From Mesorhizobium sp. B2-4-3 (GTDB lineage: Bacteria > Pseudomonadota > Alphaproteobacteria > Rhizobiales > Rhizobiaceae), in contig NZ_VFVL01000005.1 in the NCBI RefSeq assembly GCF_006442815.1, positions 62,001 to 126,000 of the forward strand: 64,000 nucleotides of DNA, read 5' to 3'. Each line of letters starts with the position of its first letter. The first letter of the stretch is position 1. Positions 34,511 to 44,132 of the stretch are shown in pieces. The translations under genes were made by a program, and so were the position numbers. The notes below the pieces were generated by a model, which saw only the letters and a program-made list of their open reading frames with translations, did not search any database and was not told the origin of the DNA.

Positions 34511-36325
34511 ATGAGCGAAGCCGGAAATTTGGGGCCACAAAGCCTGGAAACAGGTAAGGCCGCCGCTTATCGCGTCCTGGCGCGCAAATATCGCCCGTCG
34601 AATTTCTCCGAGCTGATCGGCCAGGAGCCGATGGTCCGCACGCTGACCAATGCGTTCGCCACCGGCCGCATCGCCCAGGCCTGGATGCTGACCGGCGTGC
34701 GCGGTGTCGGCAAGACGACGACAGCGCGCATCCTGGCGCGGGCCCTGAACTACAAGACCGCGACCGTCGATCAGCCCTCCGTCGACCTTTCGATCCCTGG
34801 TGAGCATTGCCAGGCGATCATGGAAGGCCGCCATGTCGACGTCATCGAGATGGATGCCGCCTCCCATACCGGCATCGACGACATCAGGGACATCATCGAC
34901 CGCGTCCGCTACGCGCCGGTCTCGGCACGCTACAAGGTCTACATCATCGACGAAGTGCACATGCTCTCCACACAGGCCTTCAACGGCCTGCTGAAGACGC
35001 TGGAAGAGCCGCCGCCGCACGTCAAATTCATCTTTGCCACCACCGAGATCCGCAAGGTGCCGATAACGGTGCTGTCGCGCTGCCAGCGCTTCGATCTGAG
35101 GCGCATCGATGCCAGCGCGCTGGTCGGGCATCTGTCTTCGATCGCGGCCAAGGAAGGCATTGCCGTCGACGACGAGGCGCTGGCGATGATCGCGCGGGCT
35201 GCCGAAGGCTCGGCGCGCGATTCGCTCTCCATCCTCGACCAGGCGATCGCCCACGGCAGCGGCACGGTGAGCGCCGAGGCGGTGCGCGCCATGCTCGGCC
35301 TTGCCGACCGCGCCCGCATCATCGACCTGTTCGAGCATGTCATGAAGGGCGACGTGGCGGCGGCGCTCGCCGAGTTCCGCGCGCAATACGACACCGGTGC
35401 CGATCCTGCCGCCGTGCTTACCGATCTTGCCGAGTTCAACCACCTCGTCACCCGCCTGCGCTTCGTGCCGGCCGCCGCCGCCGATGCGTCGCTTTCCGAG
35501 GACGAGCGCCGGCGTGGCGCCGAATTCGCCGGCACGCTTTCGGTGCGCGTATTGTCGCGGACCTGGCAGATGCTGCTCAAGGGCATTCCCGAGGTGCAGT
35601 CCTCCAACCGCCCGGTCAGCGCGGGCGAGATGGTGCTGATCAGGCTGGCGCACGCCGCCGACCTGCCGACGCTGGACGAGGCGCTGAAATCGCTGGAAGG
35701 CGCCGCCCCGCTGCCGAATGGCGCGCCGCGCGCCAACGCAGCGCCGGCCGGCAATGGCGGCAGCGCGAGCCCCGTCGCGCAGACCCGGATGCCTGCTTCC
35801 ACCGGTGGCGGTGCCCAGACGATGCGCCTGGTCGAAACACAGCCCGCGCCCGCCGCCTTCGTTCCGGCGCCGGAGCCGGTCGCCGAGGCGCCCGCCGTTC
35901 CGGTCAAATCGCTGGCCGACATCGTCGCGCTTGCCGACGCCAATCGCGACATGGCCTTCAAGGTGCTGCTGAAACGCTGCGTGCGGCCGGTTCGCATCGA
36001 GCCCGGCCGTCTCGACGTCACCTTGACCGACGACGCGCCGAAGATGCTGCTCAACGACCTCACCGCCAAGCTGCGCGCCTGGACCGGCCGCAACTGGCTG
36101 GTGTCGCTGTCGAAGGAAGAAGGCGGCCAGACATTGGCCGAGATGGAGACGACGAAGCGGGAGAACGCATTTTCCGACGCCAAGAGCGACCCGACTGTCG
36201 CGGCCATCCTCGCCCGTTTTCCTGGCGCCAAGATCATCGACGTGCGCATCCCGGACGTGCCGGACGTGGAAGAAGCCGAGGCCGACCTGCCGGTCGAGCC
36301 GGCGGCCGATGACGACGAGACCTGA
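34511..36325 (+). CDS. dnaX: DNA polymerase III subunit gamma/tau
   Basis: 604 residues. Walker A GVRGVGKT lies at 62-69, then [14 protein letters not shown], Walker [21 protein letters not shown] (sensor 1) and [11 protein letters not shown]. It is the clamp-loader ATPase. The zinc module between Walker A and EMDAAS normally has four Cys; here only one ([10 protein letters not shown]) is present, which I believe is common in this order. Domain III follows to about 380, then a Pro/Ala linker and a C-terminal domain that binds the polymerase. No slippery A-run typical of E. coli frameshifting was seen. The ybaB gene follows after 20 bp. Confidence 0.95.
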   Translation: MSEAGNLGPQSLETGKAAAYRVLARKYRPSNFSELIGQEPMVRTLTNAFATGRIAQAWMLTGVRGVGKTTTARILARALNYKTATVDQPSVDLSIPGEHCQAIMEGRHVDVIEMDAASHTGIDDIRDIIDRVRYAPVSARYKVYIIDEVHMLSTQAFNGLLKTLEEPPPHVKFIFATTEIRKVPITVLSRCQRFDLRRIDASALVGHLSSIAAKEGIAVDDEALAMIARAAEGSARDSLSILDQAIAHGSGTVSAEAVRAMLGLADRARIIDLFEHVMKGDVAAALAEFRAQYDTGADPAAVLTDLAEFNHLVTRLRFVPAAAADASLSEDERRRGAEFAGTLSVRVLSRTWQMLLKGIPEVQSSNRPVSAGEMVLIRLAHAADLPTLDEALKSLEGAAPLPNGAPRANAAPAGNGGSASPVAQTRMPASTGGGAQTMRLVETQPAPAAFVPAPEPVAEAPAVPVKSLADIVALADANRDMAFKVLLKRCVRPVRIEPGRLDVTLTDDAPKMLLNDLTAKLRAWTGRNWLVSLSKEEGGQTLAEMETTKRENAFSDAKSDPTVAAILARFPGAKIIDVRIPDVPDVEEAEADLPVEPAADDDET

Positions 36326-36345
36326 AACATTTAGAGGACCACCCG

Positions 36346-36669
36346 ATGAAAGATCTTCTCGGCCTTATGGGCAAGGCGAAGGAAATGCAGGCCAAGTTCC
36401 AGGCCATGCAGGACGAGATCGCCACGCTTGAAGCCACCGGCCAGGCCGGCGGCGGTCTGGTCAGCATCACGCTTTCCGGCAAGTTCGAAATGAAGGCGCT
36501 GAAGATCGATCCGTCGCTCATCAAGGCGGACGAAGCCGAGATCCTGGAGGACCTCATCCTGGCCGCCCACAATGACGCCAAAAATAAGGTCGAGCAGATC
36601 ATGCAGGAGAAGACCAAGGCGTTGACGGCGGGCTTGCCGATCCCGCCCGGAATGAAATTGCCGTTCTGA
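36346..36669 (+). CDS. ybaB: YbaB/EbfC-family nucleoid-associated protein
   Basis: 107 residues, the family's usual length. It opens [20 protein letters not shown], with the long N-terminal helix, and carries [20 protein letters not shown] and the C-terminal PPGMKLPF. The dimeric protein binds DNA and is linked to recombination and repair. The order dnaX-ybaB-recR is conserved across bacteria; here a cell wall hydrolase gene is inserted before recR. AGAGGA precedes the ATG. Confidence 0.95.
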   Translation: MKDLLGLMGKAKEMQAKFQAMQDEIATLEATGQAGGGLVSITLSGKFEMKALKIDPSLIKADEAEILEDLILAAHNDAKNKVEQIMQEKTKALTAGLPIPPGMKLPF

Positions 36670-36886
36670 GGCGGTGTCCGCCAGTTAATTGATTATGAAC
36701 GGAAATTGAGTCCAGGCTGCAATATTAACCATTTTGCCGGCGATGCTCACGGGCACATTTCGCGGCATTCATAAAGTTTTACCCAAGTCCGGAAGTTGCT
36801 AACCCTCTAGCCATCTTTTTGCCCGAAAGAGTCTCATTCTTGCCACATCTCGGGGCGGGCTGGCATCTGGACATGAGGCTTTTTTG

Positions 36887-37873
36887 GTGATCGCGACGCG
36901 ATGGAAGACGCCGCTGCTGCTTATCGGCATCGTCACTTCCCCCTTGCTCCTGGCCGGCTGCAGCCAGACCACTTCCTCCCATGGCATGTCGGTTTCGGGT
37001 CTGACCGATGCCCTTACGCCGAGCTTCCTCACGCGTTCCTCCAGCCACTCGCTGAAGGACAAGGAATGCTTGCAAAGGGCAATGTTCTTCGAGTCCAACC
37101 GGTCGAGCCGCGACGGCATGATCGCCGTCGGCACGGTCGTCATGAACCGGCTTCGCTCCGGCCAGCACGGCAACACCATCTGTCAGGTTGTCGGCGAGCC
37201 GGGCCAGTTTGCTCCGGGCGTCATGACGCGGCCGATGAACTCGAAGGCCCTGCCGGACGTCGAGGCGGCGGCCGATGCGGTGCTAAGAGGCGAACGCAAG
37301 GCCAAGCTCAAGAACACGATGTATTTCCACACCGCCGGCCTGCACTTCCCCTACAAGAACATGCATTACACCATGGTTGCCGGCGGCAACGCCTTCTATG
37401 AGAAGCGCGGCCGCAACTGGCAGCCGCTGCCGGACGAGCCGATGGTCGCCATGAACGTGGACGACCAGCAGAAGTCAGGCAGGCAGAAGCCCGCGGCCGA
37501 CGCTCCGGTGCTCGTGGCTTCCGCCGAGCCGATCGTCAAGACGATCGTCCGTCCGGACCCGGCAAAGCAGGCCGCCTTGGCCGCGGCCGCGCGGACCGAA
37601 GACGCTTCCGCCGAACAGACCTATGCGACGGCTTCTGTTGCACCTTCTGCCAAGTCCGGCCGTCTGGCGCAGAAGCAGATGGTCGTGGCGATGCAGGAGC
37701 CCATGGCCGAACCGGACGCCTCGCGTTTCGGCGGCACGCTCAAGGGCCGCTACGTCACTTCGGTGCCCAGCGCGCCGCAGGAAGCGGCGATGGGCTTCCA
37801 GTCGACGCCTGAGAACACCGACGCCATCGGCGCGATGATCGTCAGCCAGGACCGGCCGCTCGAAGCCAACTGA
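36887..37873 (+). CDS. Cell wall hydrolase lipoprotein (SleB-type)
   Basis: 328 residues from GTG 36887; TTG 36884 is the alternative and GAGG lies 6-8 bases before both. A lipoprotein signal ends at LLLAGC (C25). The SleB-like hydrolase domain covers about residues 58-165: KECLQRAMFFESNRSSRDGM with E69 as the likely catalytic residue, VGTVVMNRLRSG, and ICQVVGEPGQFAPG. The remaining 150 residues are Ala/Pro-rich and probably unstructured. It would cleave peptidoglycan in the periplasm. A perfect hairpin follows the stop codon. It sits between ybaB and recR. Confidence 0.87.
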   Translation: MIATRWKTPLLLIGIVTSPLLLAGCSQTTSSHGMSVSGLTDALTPSFLTRSSSHSLKDKECLQRAMFFESNRSSRDGMIAVGTVVMNRLRSGQHGNTICQVVGEPGQFAPGVMTRPMNSKALPDVEAAADAVLRGERKAKLKNTMYFHTAGLHFPYKNMHYTMVAGGNAFYEKRGRNWQPLPDEPMVAMNVDDQQKSGRQKPAADAPVLVASAEPIVKTIVRPDPAKQAALAAAARTEDASAEQTYATASVAPSAKSGRLAQKQMVVAMQEPMAEPDASRFGGTLKGRYVTSVPSAPQEAAMGFQSTPENTDAIGAMIVSQDRPLEAN

Positions 37874-37889
37874 ACCCGATTGCATCCAA

Positions 37890-37925
37890 CACAAGGCCCG
37901 CCATGGCAGCATGGCGGGCCTTGTG
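37890..37925. terminator. Perfect 16-bp hairpin between the hydrolase gene and recR
   Basis: CACAAGGCCCGCCATG pairs fully with CATGGCGGGCCTTGTG around GCAG. There is no T run after it, so it may stabilise or attenuate rather than fully terminate. Confidence 0.55.
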
Positions 37926-37963
37926 CCGTTGCTGGCTGTCCTGAAAAATCCTAGATCAAGGCG

Positions 37964-38569
37964 ATGTCGAAGAGAATCGCCGGTCCGGAAATCGAACGCC
38001 TGATCCAGCTCCTGGCCAAGGTGCCGGGGCTTGGGCCGCGCTCGGCCAGGCGCGCCGCGCTTCATCTCATCAAGAAGAAGGAACAGCTGCTCGAGCCTCT
38101 GGCCGCCGCCATGGGCGAGGCGGTCGACAAGGTGCGCATCTGCTCGACCTGCGGCAATGTCGATACATCCGACCCTTGCATGATCTGCACCGACCCGCGC
38201 CGCGACGCCGGCACGCTGATCGTCGTCGAGGACGTCTCGGACCTCTGGGCGCTGGAGCGCGCCGCGGCCATGAACGTGCGCTACCACGTGCTTGGCGGCA
38301 CGCTGTCGCCGCTCGACGGCATCGGTCCGGACCAGCTCAACATCCGCTCGCTGGTCGACCGTGTCGCCGGCGGCGAGGTGAAGGAAGTCATCCTTGCCGT
38401 CAACGCCACCGTCGAGGGGCAGACGACCGCGCATTATTTGACGGATCAGCTGTCGGGCTTCGATGTGAAGGTGACGCGGCTCGCGCATGGCGTGCCGGTC
38501 GGCGGCGAGCTCGACTACCTCGACGAAGGCACGCTGGCGGCCGCGCTGCGATCGAGGACTGCGTTTTGA
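37964..38569 (+). CDS. recR: Recombination mediator protein RecR
   Basis: 201 residues, normal length. The helix-hairpin-helix near the N-terminus is [20 protein letters not shown]. The zinc finger has C60, C63, C72 and C75 ([17 protein letters not shown]). The Toprim part follows as [17 protein letters not shown] and [18 protein letters not shown]. With RecO and RecF it loads RecA on gapped DNA. The last coding bases are 41 bp from repeat A copy 3. Confidence 0.96.
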   Translation: MSKRIAGPEIERLIQLLAKVPGLGPRSARRAALHLIKKKEQLLEPLAAAMGEAVDKVRICSTCGNVDTSDPCMICTDPRRDAGTLIVVEDVSDLWALERAAAMNVRYHVLGGTLSPLDGIGPDQLNIRSLVDRVAGGEVKEVILAVNATVEGQTTAHYLTDQLSGFDVKVTRLAHGVPVGGELDYLDEGTLAAALRSRTAF

Positions 38570-38610
38570 AGTTGGCGGTGAGGGGACCTTGGAAATGACA
38601 GCATTCCTTC

Positions 38611-38770
38611 GCGCCCCCCTCTGTCCTGCCGGACATCTCCCCCACAAGGGGGGGGATCGGACGTCATGCCGGCTTTCGCCAATCTCCGACGTCGACGGAA
38701 GAGGCGCGGCACCAAAACTGCCGATCTCCCCCCTCGTGGGGGAGATGTCCGGCAGGACAGAGGGGGGCGC
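38611..38770. repeat. Palindromic intergenic repeat, family A, copy 3
   Basis: 160 bp with ends GCGCCCCCCTCTGTCC and its exact complement. It differs from copy 1 mainly in the core. Its right part overlaps the probable start of the downstream transglycosylase gene. Confidence 0.88.
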
Positions 38771-40022
38771 GACGGAACGCGGCTTTTCTAGGAACGGCTT
38801 CGTATTTCTTCTGATCGCGATATTCGGCTTCATTCTGACCATCCCCACTCACGCCGCCCCCATCGACGACCAGTTCCAGGCTTGGCTCCAAACTGACCTC
38901 TGGCCCGAAGCCAAGTCCAAAGGCATCTCCAAAAAGACCTTCGACGCTGCCTTCCTCGGCGTGAAGCCGAACCTCAAGCTGCCCGATCTCGTCCTGCCCG
39001 GCGAGAAGCCGACCACGCCGCAGAAGCAGCATCAGGCCGAGTTCGGCCCGCCGGCCAACTACTTCGCCGAGAAGATCATTCGGGCCGTCACCTCGGGCGG
39101 AAGGACGCGCGAGAGCGCCAACGCCCGGACGCTCGGGCTGATCGAGAAGCGCTACGGCGTTCCGGGCGAGATCGTGCTGGCGATCTGGGGCCGCGAGACC
39201 GGCTTCGGCGCGGCCAAGATGCCGTACGACGCGTTCGAGGTGCTGGGCACCAAGGCGTTCATGTCGACCAAGAAGGACTTCTTCCGCGCCGAGGTGCTGG
39301 CGGCGCTCGAAATCGTCGAGCGCGGGCTGGCGCCGGTCAATGCGATGAAGTCCTCCTGGGCCGGCGCGCTCGGCCAGCCGCAATTCATGCCGACATCGTT
39401 CCTCAAGCACGCCGTCGACTTCGACGGCGACGGCCGGCCCGACATCTGGAACTCGACGCCCGACGTGCTCGCCTCGATCGCCAACTACCTCGTCCATTAC
39501 GGCTGGGTGAGGGGGCGCGGCTGGGGGACCGAGGTGACGGTTCCGGCAAATGTCTCCTGCTCGCTCGAAGGACCCGACCAGGGCAAGAAGATCTCCGACT
39601 GGGTGGCGATGGGCATCAGGCGCGTCGACGGCAAGGCGTTTCCGGCGAGCGAATTGAAGGCCGAGGGTTTCCTGCTGATGCCGGCCGGGCGCAGTGGCCC
39701 GGCCTTCGTCGTCACGCCGAACTTCTATGTGATCAAGCAATACAACAACAGCGATCTCTATGGCCTGTTCATCGGCCATGCCGCCGACCGCATCGCCAAA
39801 GGTGACGCCACGTTTGCCGGCACCTGGGGCGCGGTCGGCGATCTCCATCGCTCCGATATCGCCGCCCTGCAGCGGGCGCTGGAGGCCAAGGGCTACGATG
39901 TCGGCAGCTCCGATGGCCTGCCCGGCTTCAAGACCCGCCGCACGATCGGCATCTGGCAGGCGAAGAACGGCAGGCCCGCCACCTGCTTTCCCGATGCGGG
40001 TTTGGTCGCGCAGCTGAAATAG
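38745..40022 (+). CDS. Lytic murein transglycosylase with peptidoglycan-binding domain
   Basis: 425 residues if translation starts at ATG 38745, inside repeat A. No ATG, GTG or TTG occurs in frame between that codon and the signal peptide (FVFLLIAIFGFILTIPTHAA), so the start must lie in or before the repeat. The MltB-like domain has catalytic E151 in IWGRETGFGA, then SSWAGALGQPQFMPTSFLKH and FDGDGRPDIWNSTPDVLASI. The C-terminal 60 residues are a PG-binding domain (DIAALQRALEAKGYDVGSSD). It cleaves glycan strands in the periplasm with anhydro-sugar products. Confidence 0.88.
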   Translation: MSGRTEGGATERGFSRNGFVFLLIAIFGFILTIPTHAAPIDDQFQAWLQTDLWPEAKSKGISKKTFDAAFLGVKPNLKLPDLVLPGEKPTTPQKQHQAEFGPPANYFAEKIIRAVTSGGRTRESANARTLGLIEKRYGVPGEIVLAIWGRETGFGAAKMPYDAFEVLGTKAFMSTKKDFFRAEVLAALEIVERGLAPVNAMKSSWAGALGQPQFMPTSFLKHAVDFDGDGRPDIWNSTPDVLASIANYLVHYGWVRGRGWGTEVTVPANVSCSLEGPDQGKKISDWVAMGIRRVDGKAFPASELKAEGFLLMPAGRSGPAFVVTPNFYVIKQYNNSDLYGLFIGHAADRIAKGDATFAGTWGAVGDLHRSDIAALQRALEAKGYDVGSSDGLPGFKTRRTIGIWQAKNGRPATCFPDAGLVAQLK

Positions 40023-40289
40023 CGGTGCATCCAGCCCACGGACTGAAGCAGATTTTTTCCCGATTTCCGGCTTCAATTAGCCGGCACATAGGTCGACTCG
40101 TTGCGCCCGGTTCTGATCCAATGCGCTGTCTTGCACATGCGCGTTGCCGCTTTGGTACGCCGTCGAATAGGGAGTTGACCAACTGGACAAAAAACACGAC
40201 GGTAAGCGGTCAAAGCCGCCGCTGGCCTTGCAAAGAACAATACAGCCCTGAGCCGGGAACTCAGGTCAACAAGACAGGGAACGATCACC

Positions 40290-41927
40290 ATGATGCTGGA
40301 AAAGTTTGCTCTCCGCTCGCGCGCCTTGCTTGCGGGCGCCGCGCTGTCCGCGCTGCTCGTCGCGCCCGCCTTCGCGGTCACGCCCGCCGATACGCTGGTC
40401 GAGGGCTTTGCCATCGACGACATCATCTCGATGGACCCGGGCGAAGCGTTCGAGCTGTCAACGGCCGAGGTCACCGGCAACACCTATGATCTCCTGGTCC
40501 GCCTCGACCTCAGCGACACATCCAAGGTAAAGGGCGACCTTGCCGAGAGCTGGACCGTTTCCGATGACGGCCTGACCTATACTTTCAAGCTCAAGCCCGG
40601 CATGAAATTCGCGTCCGGCAATCCGATCACCGCGGCCGATGTCGCCTATTCCTTCGAACGCGCCATCAAGCTCGACAAGAGCCCGGCTTTCATCATCAAC
40701 CAGTTCGGCATCACCGGCGACAACGTCACCGAAAAGGCCAAGGCCGTCGACGACACCACCTTCCAGTTCGTTGTCGACAAGGCCTATGCGCCGAGCTTCG
40801 TGCTCAACTGCCTGTCGGCCACCGTGGCCTCCGTCGTCGACGCCAAGCTGGTCAAGGAGCACGTCGCCGCCGCCACGCCGAGCGCCGACTACAAATGGGA
40901 CAACGACTTCGGCAATGCCTGGCTGAAGACCGGCTATGCGGGCTCGGGCCAGTACAAGCTGCGCGAATGGCGCGCCAACGAGGCCGTCGTCCTGGAGCGC
41001 AACGACAACTACAACGGCGAGAAGGCCAAGCTTGCCCGCGTCATCTACCGCAACATGAAGGAAAGCTCGGCGCAGCGCCTGGCGCTCGAGGCCGGCGATA
41101 TCGATGTCGCCCGCAACCTCGAGCCGAACGATCTCGACGCCATCGCCAAGAACGCCGACCTAACCACCACCAGCGCGCCGAAGGGCACGGTCTATTATAT
41201 CAGCCTCAACCAGAAGAACCCGACGCTCGCCAAGCCCGAGGTGCGCCAGGCGTTCAAATATCTGATCGACTATGATGCGTTGAGCACGACCATCCTCAAG
41301 GGCATCGGCGAAATCCACCAGTCCTTCCTGCCCAAGGGCGACCTCGGCGCAATGGATGACAATCCCTTCAAATTCGATGTCGCCAAGGCCAAGGAACTAC
41401 TGGCCAAGGCCGGGCTGCCGGATGGCTTCAAGGTGACCATGGACGTGCGCACCGGCCAACCGACCACCGGCATGGCGGAATCGATCCAGCAGACGCTCGG
41501 CCAGGGCGGCATCCAGCTGGAGATCATTCCCGGAGATGGTAAGCAAACACTGACCAAATACCGCGCCCGCAACCACGACATCTATATCGGCCAGTGGGGC
41601 CAGGATTATTTCGACCCGAACTCCAACGCCCAAACCTTCGCCTCCAATCCGGACAATTCCGACGCCGCCAAGATCAAGACGCTGGCCTGGCGTAACGCCT
41701 GGGACATTCCGGACCTCACCAAGGAGACCGAGGCGGCACTGCTGGAGAAGGATTCGGCCAAGCGCGCCGACATCTACAAGGACCTGCAGCAGAAGATCCT
41801 CGACACCAGCCCCTTCGTCATCATCCATCAGCAGCTCGAAGTGGCCGGCTTGCGCAAGAACCTCAAGGGCTTTGCGCTCGGCCCGAGCTTCGACACCAAT
41901 TTCGTCGGCCCGGTCTCCAAGGAATAG
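40290..41927 (+). CDS. ABC transporter substrate-binding protein (family 5, peptide type)
   Basis: 545 residues. Two ATGs stand in tandem, with AGGGA 9 bases before the first. Signal peptide to about residue 30 (LLVAPAFAV). The body is SBP_bac_5: TVSDDGLTYTFKLKPGMKFA, NPITAADVAYSFERAIKLDK and later LRKNLKGFALGPSFDTNF. It should capture peptides or a related ligand for the permease pair that follows. Its stop codon overlaps the GTG start of the first permease by one base. Ligand unknown. Confidence 0.9.
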   Translation: MMLEKFALRSRALLAGAALSALLVAPAFAVTPADTLVEGFAIDDIISMDPGEAFELSTAEVTGNTYDLLVRLDLSDTSKVKGDLAESWTVSDDGLTYTFKLKPGMKFASGNPITAADVAYSFERAIKLDKSPAFIINQFGITGDNVTEKAKAVDDTTFQFVVDKAYAPSFVLNCLSATVASVVDAKLVKEHVAAATPSADYKWDNDFGNAWLKTGYAGSGQYKLREWRANEAVVLERNDNYNGEKAKLARVIYRNMKESSAQRLALEAGDIDVARNLEPNDLDAIAKNADLTTTSAPKGTVYYISLNQKNPTLAKPEVRQAFKYLIDYDALSTTILKGIGEIHQSFLPKGDLGAMDDNPFKFDVAKAKELLAKAGLPDGFKVTMDVRTGQPTTGMAESIQQTLGQGGIQLEIIPGDGKQTLTKYRARNHDIYIGQWGQDYFDPNSNAQTFASNPDNSDAAKIKTLAWRNAWDIPDLTKETEAALLEKDSAKRADIYKDLQQKILDTSPFVIIHQQLEVAGLRKNLKGFALGPSFDTNFVGPVSKE

Positions 41928-43012
41928 TGTCTTCGGACGCGCCCGTGAGCGTAGCTGAAAACCAGGCGGTGGCGGGGCGCGGCAGCGCCCGCGCCGTCGC
42001 CGTCCTATCGTCGCTCGGCCGCTTCCTGGTCATCGCGGTGACGACCTATCTCGGCCTTCTCGCGGTGACCTTCTTCATCGGCCGCGTCATCCCGATCGAT
42101 CCGGTCCTGGCCGTTCTCGGCGATCGCGCGCCGACCGCCGTGGTCGAGCGCACGCGCCGCGAGATGGGCCTCGATCTGCCCTGGATCGAACAGTTCTACC
42201 TCTATGTCAAAGCGGCGCTGAGAGGCGACTTCGGCACTTCGGTGCTGACCACCAATCCGGTGATGTCCGATATCCGCCGCGTCTTCCCGGCGACCATCGA
42301 GCTGGCGACGCTGGGCACGATCATCGGCGCCGTCATCGGCGTGCCGCTCGGCGTGCTGGCCGCGGTCAAGCGCGGCAGCTTGATCGACCAGGTCGCGCGC
42401 GTCGTCGGCCTCATAGGCTATTCGGTGCCGATCTTCTGGCTTGGCCTGCTCGGGCTGGTGCTGTTCTACGCCAAGCTGCAATGGATCGCCTTTCCGGCCC
42501 GCCTCGATGTCGTCTATGAATACACATTCACGCCGATCACCGGCTTCTACCTGCTCGATGCCGCGATCCAGGGGCAGTGGGACGTCTTCTATGACGCCTG
42601 GCGCCACATCGTCCTGCCGGCCGCGCTGCTCGGCTACCTGTCGCTCGCCTATATCAGCCGCATGACCCGCTCCTTCATGCTGAACGAGCTGGCACAGGAA
42701 TACATCGTCGCGGCGCGCGCCAAGGGCCTGTCGGAGACGCGCATCATCTGGGGCCATGCGCTGCGCAACGCCGCCGTGCCGATGGTGACGGTGATCGCGC
42801 TTTCCTATGCCAACCTGCTCGAAGGCTCGGTATTGACCGAGACCGTCTTCTCCTGGCCGGGCATTGGCCTCTACATTACCAACTCGCTGCAGAACGCAGA
42901 CATGAACGCCGTGCTCGGCGGCACCATCGCCATCGGCTCGGTCTTCATCGCCATCAACCTTTTCTCCGATCTGCTCTACCGGCTGCTCGATCCAAGGACG
43001 AAGACCGGATGA
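41927..43012 (+). CDS. ABC transporter permease (DppB type)
   Basis: 361 residues from a GTG that shares a base with the upstream TAG; GTG 41945 is an alternative. The N-terminal span is followed by PIDPVLAVLGDRAPTAVVER and MGLDLPWIEQFYLYVKAALR, typical of DppB-type permeases. The EAA loop is [20 protein letters not shown]. Six spans are expected. It forms the channel with the permease at 43194. Between them lies a 119-bp inverted repeat. Confidence 0.92.
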   Translation: MSSDAPVSVAENQAVAGRGSARAVAVLSSLGRFLVIAVTTYLGLLAVTFFIGRVIPIDPVLAVLGDRAPTAVVERTRREMGLDLPWIEQFYLYVKAALRGDFGTSVLTTNPVMSDIRRVFPATIELATLGTIIGAVIGVPLGVLAAVKRGSLIDQVARVVGLIGYSVPIFWLGLLGLVLFYAKLQWIAFPARLDVVYEYTFTPITGFYLLDAAIQGQWDVFYDAWRHIVLPAALLGYLSLAYISRMTRSFMLNELAQEYIVAARAKGLSETRIIWGHALRNAAVPMVTVIALSYANLLEGSVLTETVFSWPGIGLYITNSLQNADMNAVLGGTIAIGSVFIAINLFSDLLYRLLDPRTKTG

Positions 43013-43051
43013 GCGGAGGTATCGCATCTTTGGGCTTGGCCGCGGTCAATC

Positions 43052-43170
43052 ACCCCCACTCCGGCCCTTCGGGCCCGGGGGAGAGGAAAAGCTGGTCGCA
43101 TGCCTGGCGCCTTTCCTCTCCCCCGTCGAACGGAGGAGAGGTGGTCTGCGTAGCAGACCGGAGTGGGGGT
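43052..43170. repeat. Nested inverted repeat, family C
   Basis: Outer arms ACCCCCACTCCGG and CCGGAGTGGGGGT; inner arms CGGGGGAGAGGAAA and TTTCCTCTCCCCCG. A further small stem GGTCTGC/GCAGACC lies in the right half. Only one copy is in the window. It splits an ABC operon between its two permease genes. Confidence 0.8.
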
Positions 43171-43193
43171 CGACAGCTTCAAGAGGCATCGTC

Positions 43194-44120
43194 ATGACCG
43201 CCTTCGACGCCGGTCCCTTCTCCCGTCGCGCGTGGCTGCTCAGCGACCGGCCGGCCTCCCGCCTGCAGGCAAGGCTCGGCCGCGCCTATGTCGCCTGGCG
43301 TCGCTTCTCCGCCAATCGGCTGGCGCTGGTCGGCATGCTGATCATCATCGCGCTGCTGGTGGTCGCCGCCTTTGCCGATGTGCTGGCGCCGTATTCGCCC
43401 ACCATCGGCGATCTCAAGAATGCCCGCCTGCTGGCGCCGGGCGCCGCGCACTGGTTCGGCACCGACGACCTCGGCCGCGACATCTATTCGCGCATCGTCT
43501 ATGGCTCGCGCTGGACGCTTTATGTGGTGATCCTCGTCGCCATCATCGCCGCACCCATCGGCCTTTTGGTCGGCACGATCGCCGGTTATGCCGGCGGCTG
43601 GACGGACACGATCCTGATGCGCATCACCGACATCTTCCTCGCCTTTCCGAAGCTGGTGCTGGCGCTGGCTTTCGTCGCCGCGCTCGGCCCCGGCATCGAG
43701 AACGCCGTGCTGGCGATCGCCATCACCTCATGGCCGCCTTACGCGCGCATCGCGCGGGCCGAGACGCTGACGGTACGCAACTCCGACTACATCAAGGCGG
43801 TGCAGCTGATGGGCGCTTCGCCCTTCCGCATCGTGCTGCGCCACATCATGCCGCTCTGCATCTCCTCGCTGATCATCCGCGTCACGCTCGACATGGCCGG
43901 CATCATCCTGACCGCCGCCGGCCTTGGCTTCCTCGGCCTGGGCGCGCAGCCGCCGTTGCCCGAGTGGGGCGCGATGATCGCGTCCGGCCGCCGCTTCATC
44001 CTCGACCAGTGGTGGGTGGCAGCAGCCCCAGGCGCCGCCATCCTCATCGTCAGCCTCGGCTTCAACCTGCTCGGCGACGGCCTGCGCGACGCGCTCGATC
44101 CCCGGAGCGGCGACCAATGA
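43194..44120 (+). CDS. ABC transporter permease (DppC type)
   Basis: 308 residues, with AAGAGG 8 bases before the ATG. DppC features: FADVLAPYSPTIGDLKNARL, HWFGTDDLGRDIYSRIVYGS, and the EAA loop NSDYIKAVQLMGASPFRIVL. The C-terminal LGFNLLGDGLRDALDPRS is the standard end. The stop codon lies within a 14-bp tandem duplication that runs into the next gene's start. Confidence 0.93.
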   Translation: MTAFDAGPFSRRAWLLSDRPASRLQARLGRAYVAWRRFSANRLALVGMLIIIALLVVAAFADVLAPYSPTIGDLKNARLLAPGAAHWFGTDDLGRDIYSRIVYGSRWTLYVVILVAIIAAPIGLLVGTIAGYAGGWTDTILMRITDIFLAFPKLVLALAFVAALGPGIENAVLAIAITSWPPYARIARAETLTVRNSDYIKAVQLMGASPFRIVLRHIMPLCISSLIIRVTLDMAGIILTAAGLGFLGLGAQPPLPEWGAMIASGRRFILDQWWVAAAPGAAILIVSLGFNLLGDGLRDALDPRSGDQ

Positions 44121-44132
44121 GCGGCGACCAAT
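44105..44132 (+). repeat. 14-bp tandem duplication at a stop/start junction
   Basis: GAGCGGCGACCAAT occurs twice in a row. Each copy ends in the AT of an ATG. The first ATG (44117) overlaps the permease stop but reads only MSGDQ before a stop; the second (44131) starts the ATPase gene. Confidence 0.85.
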
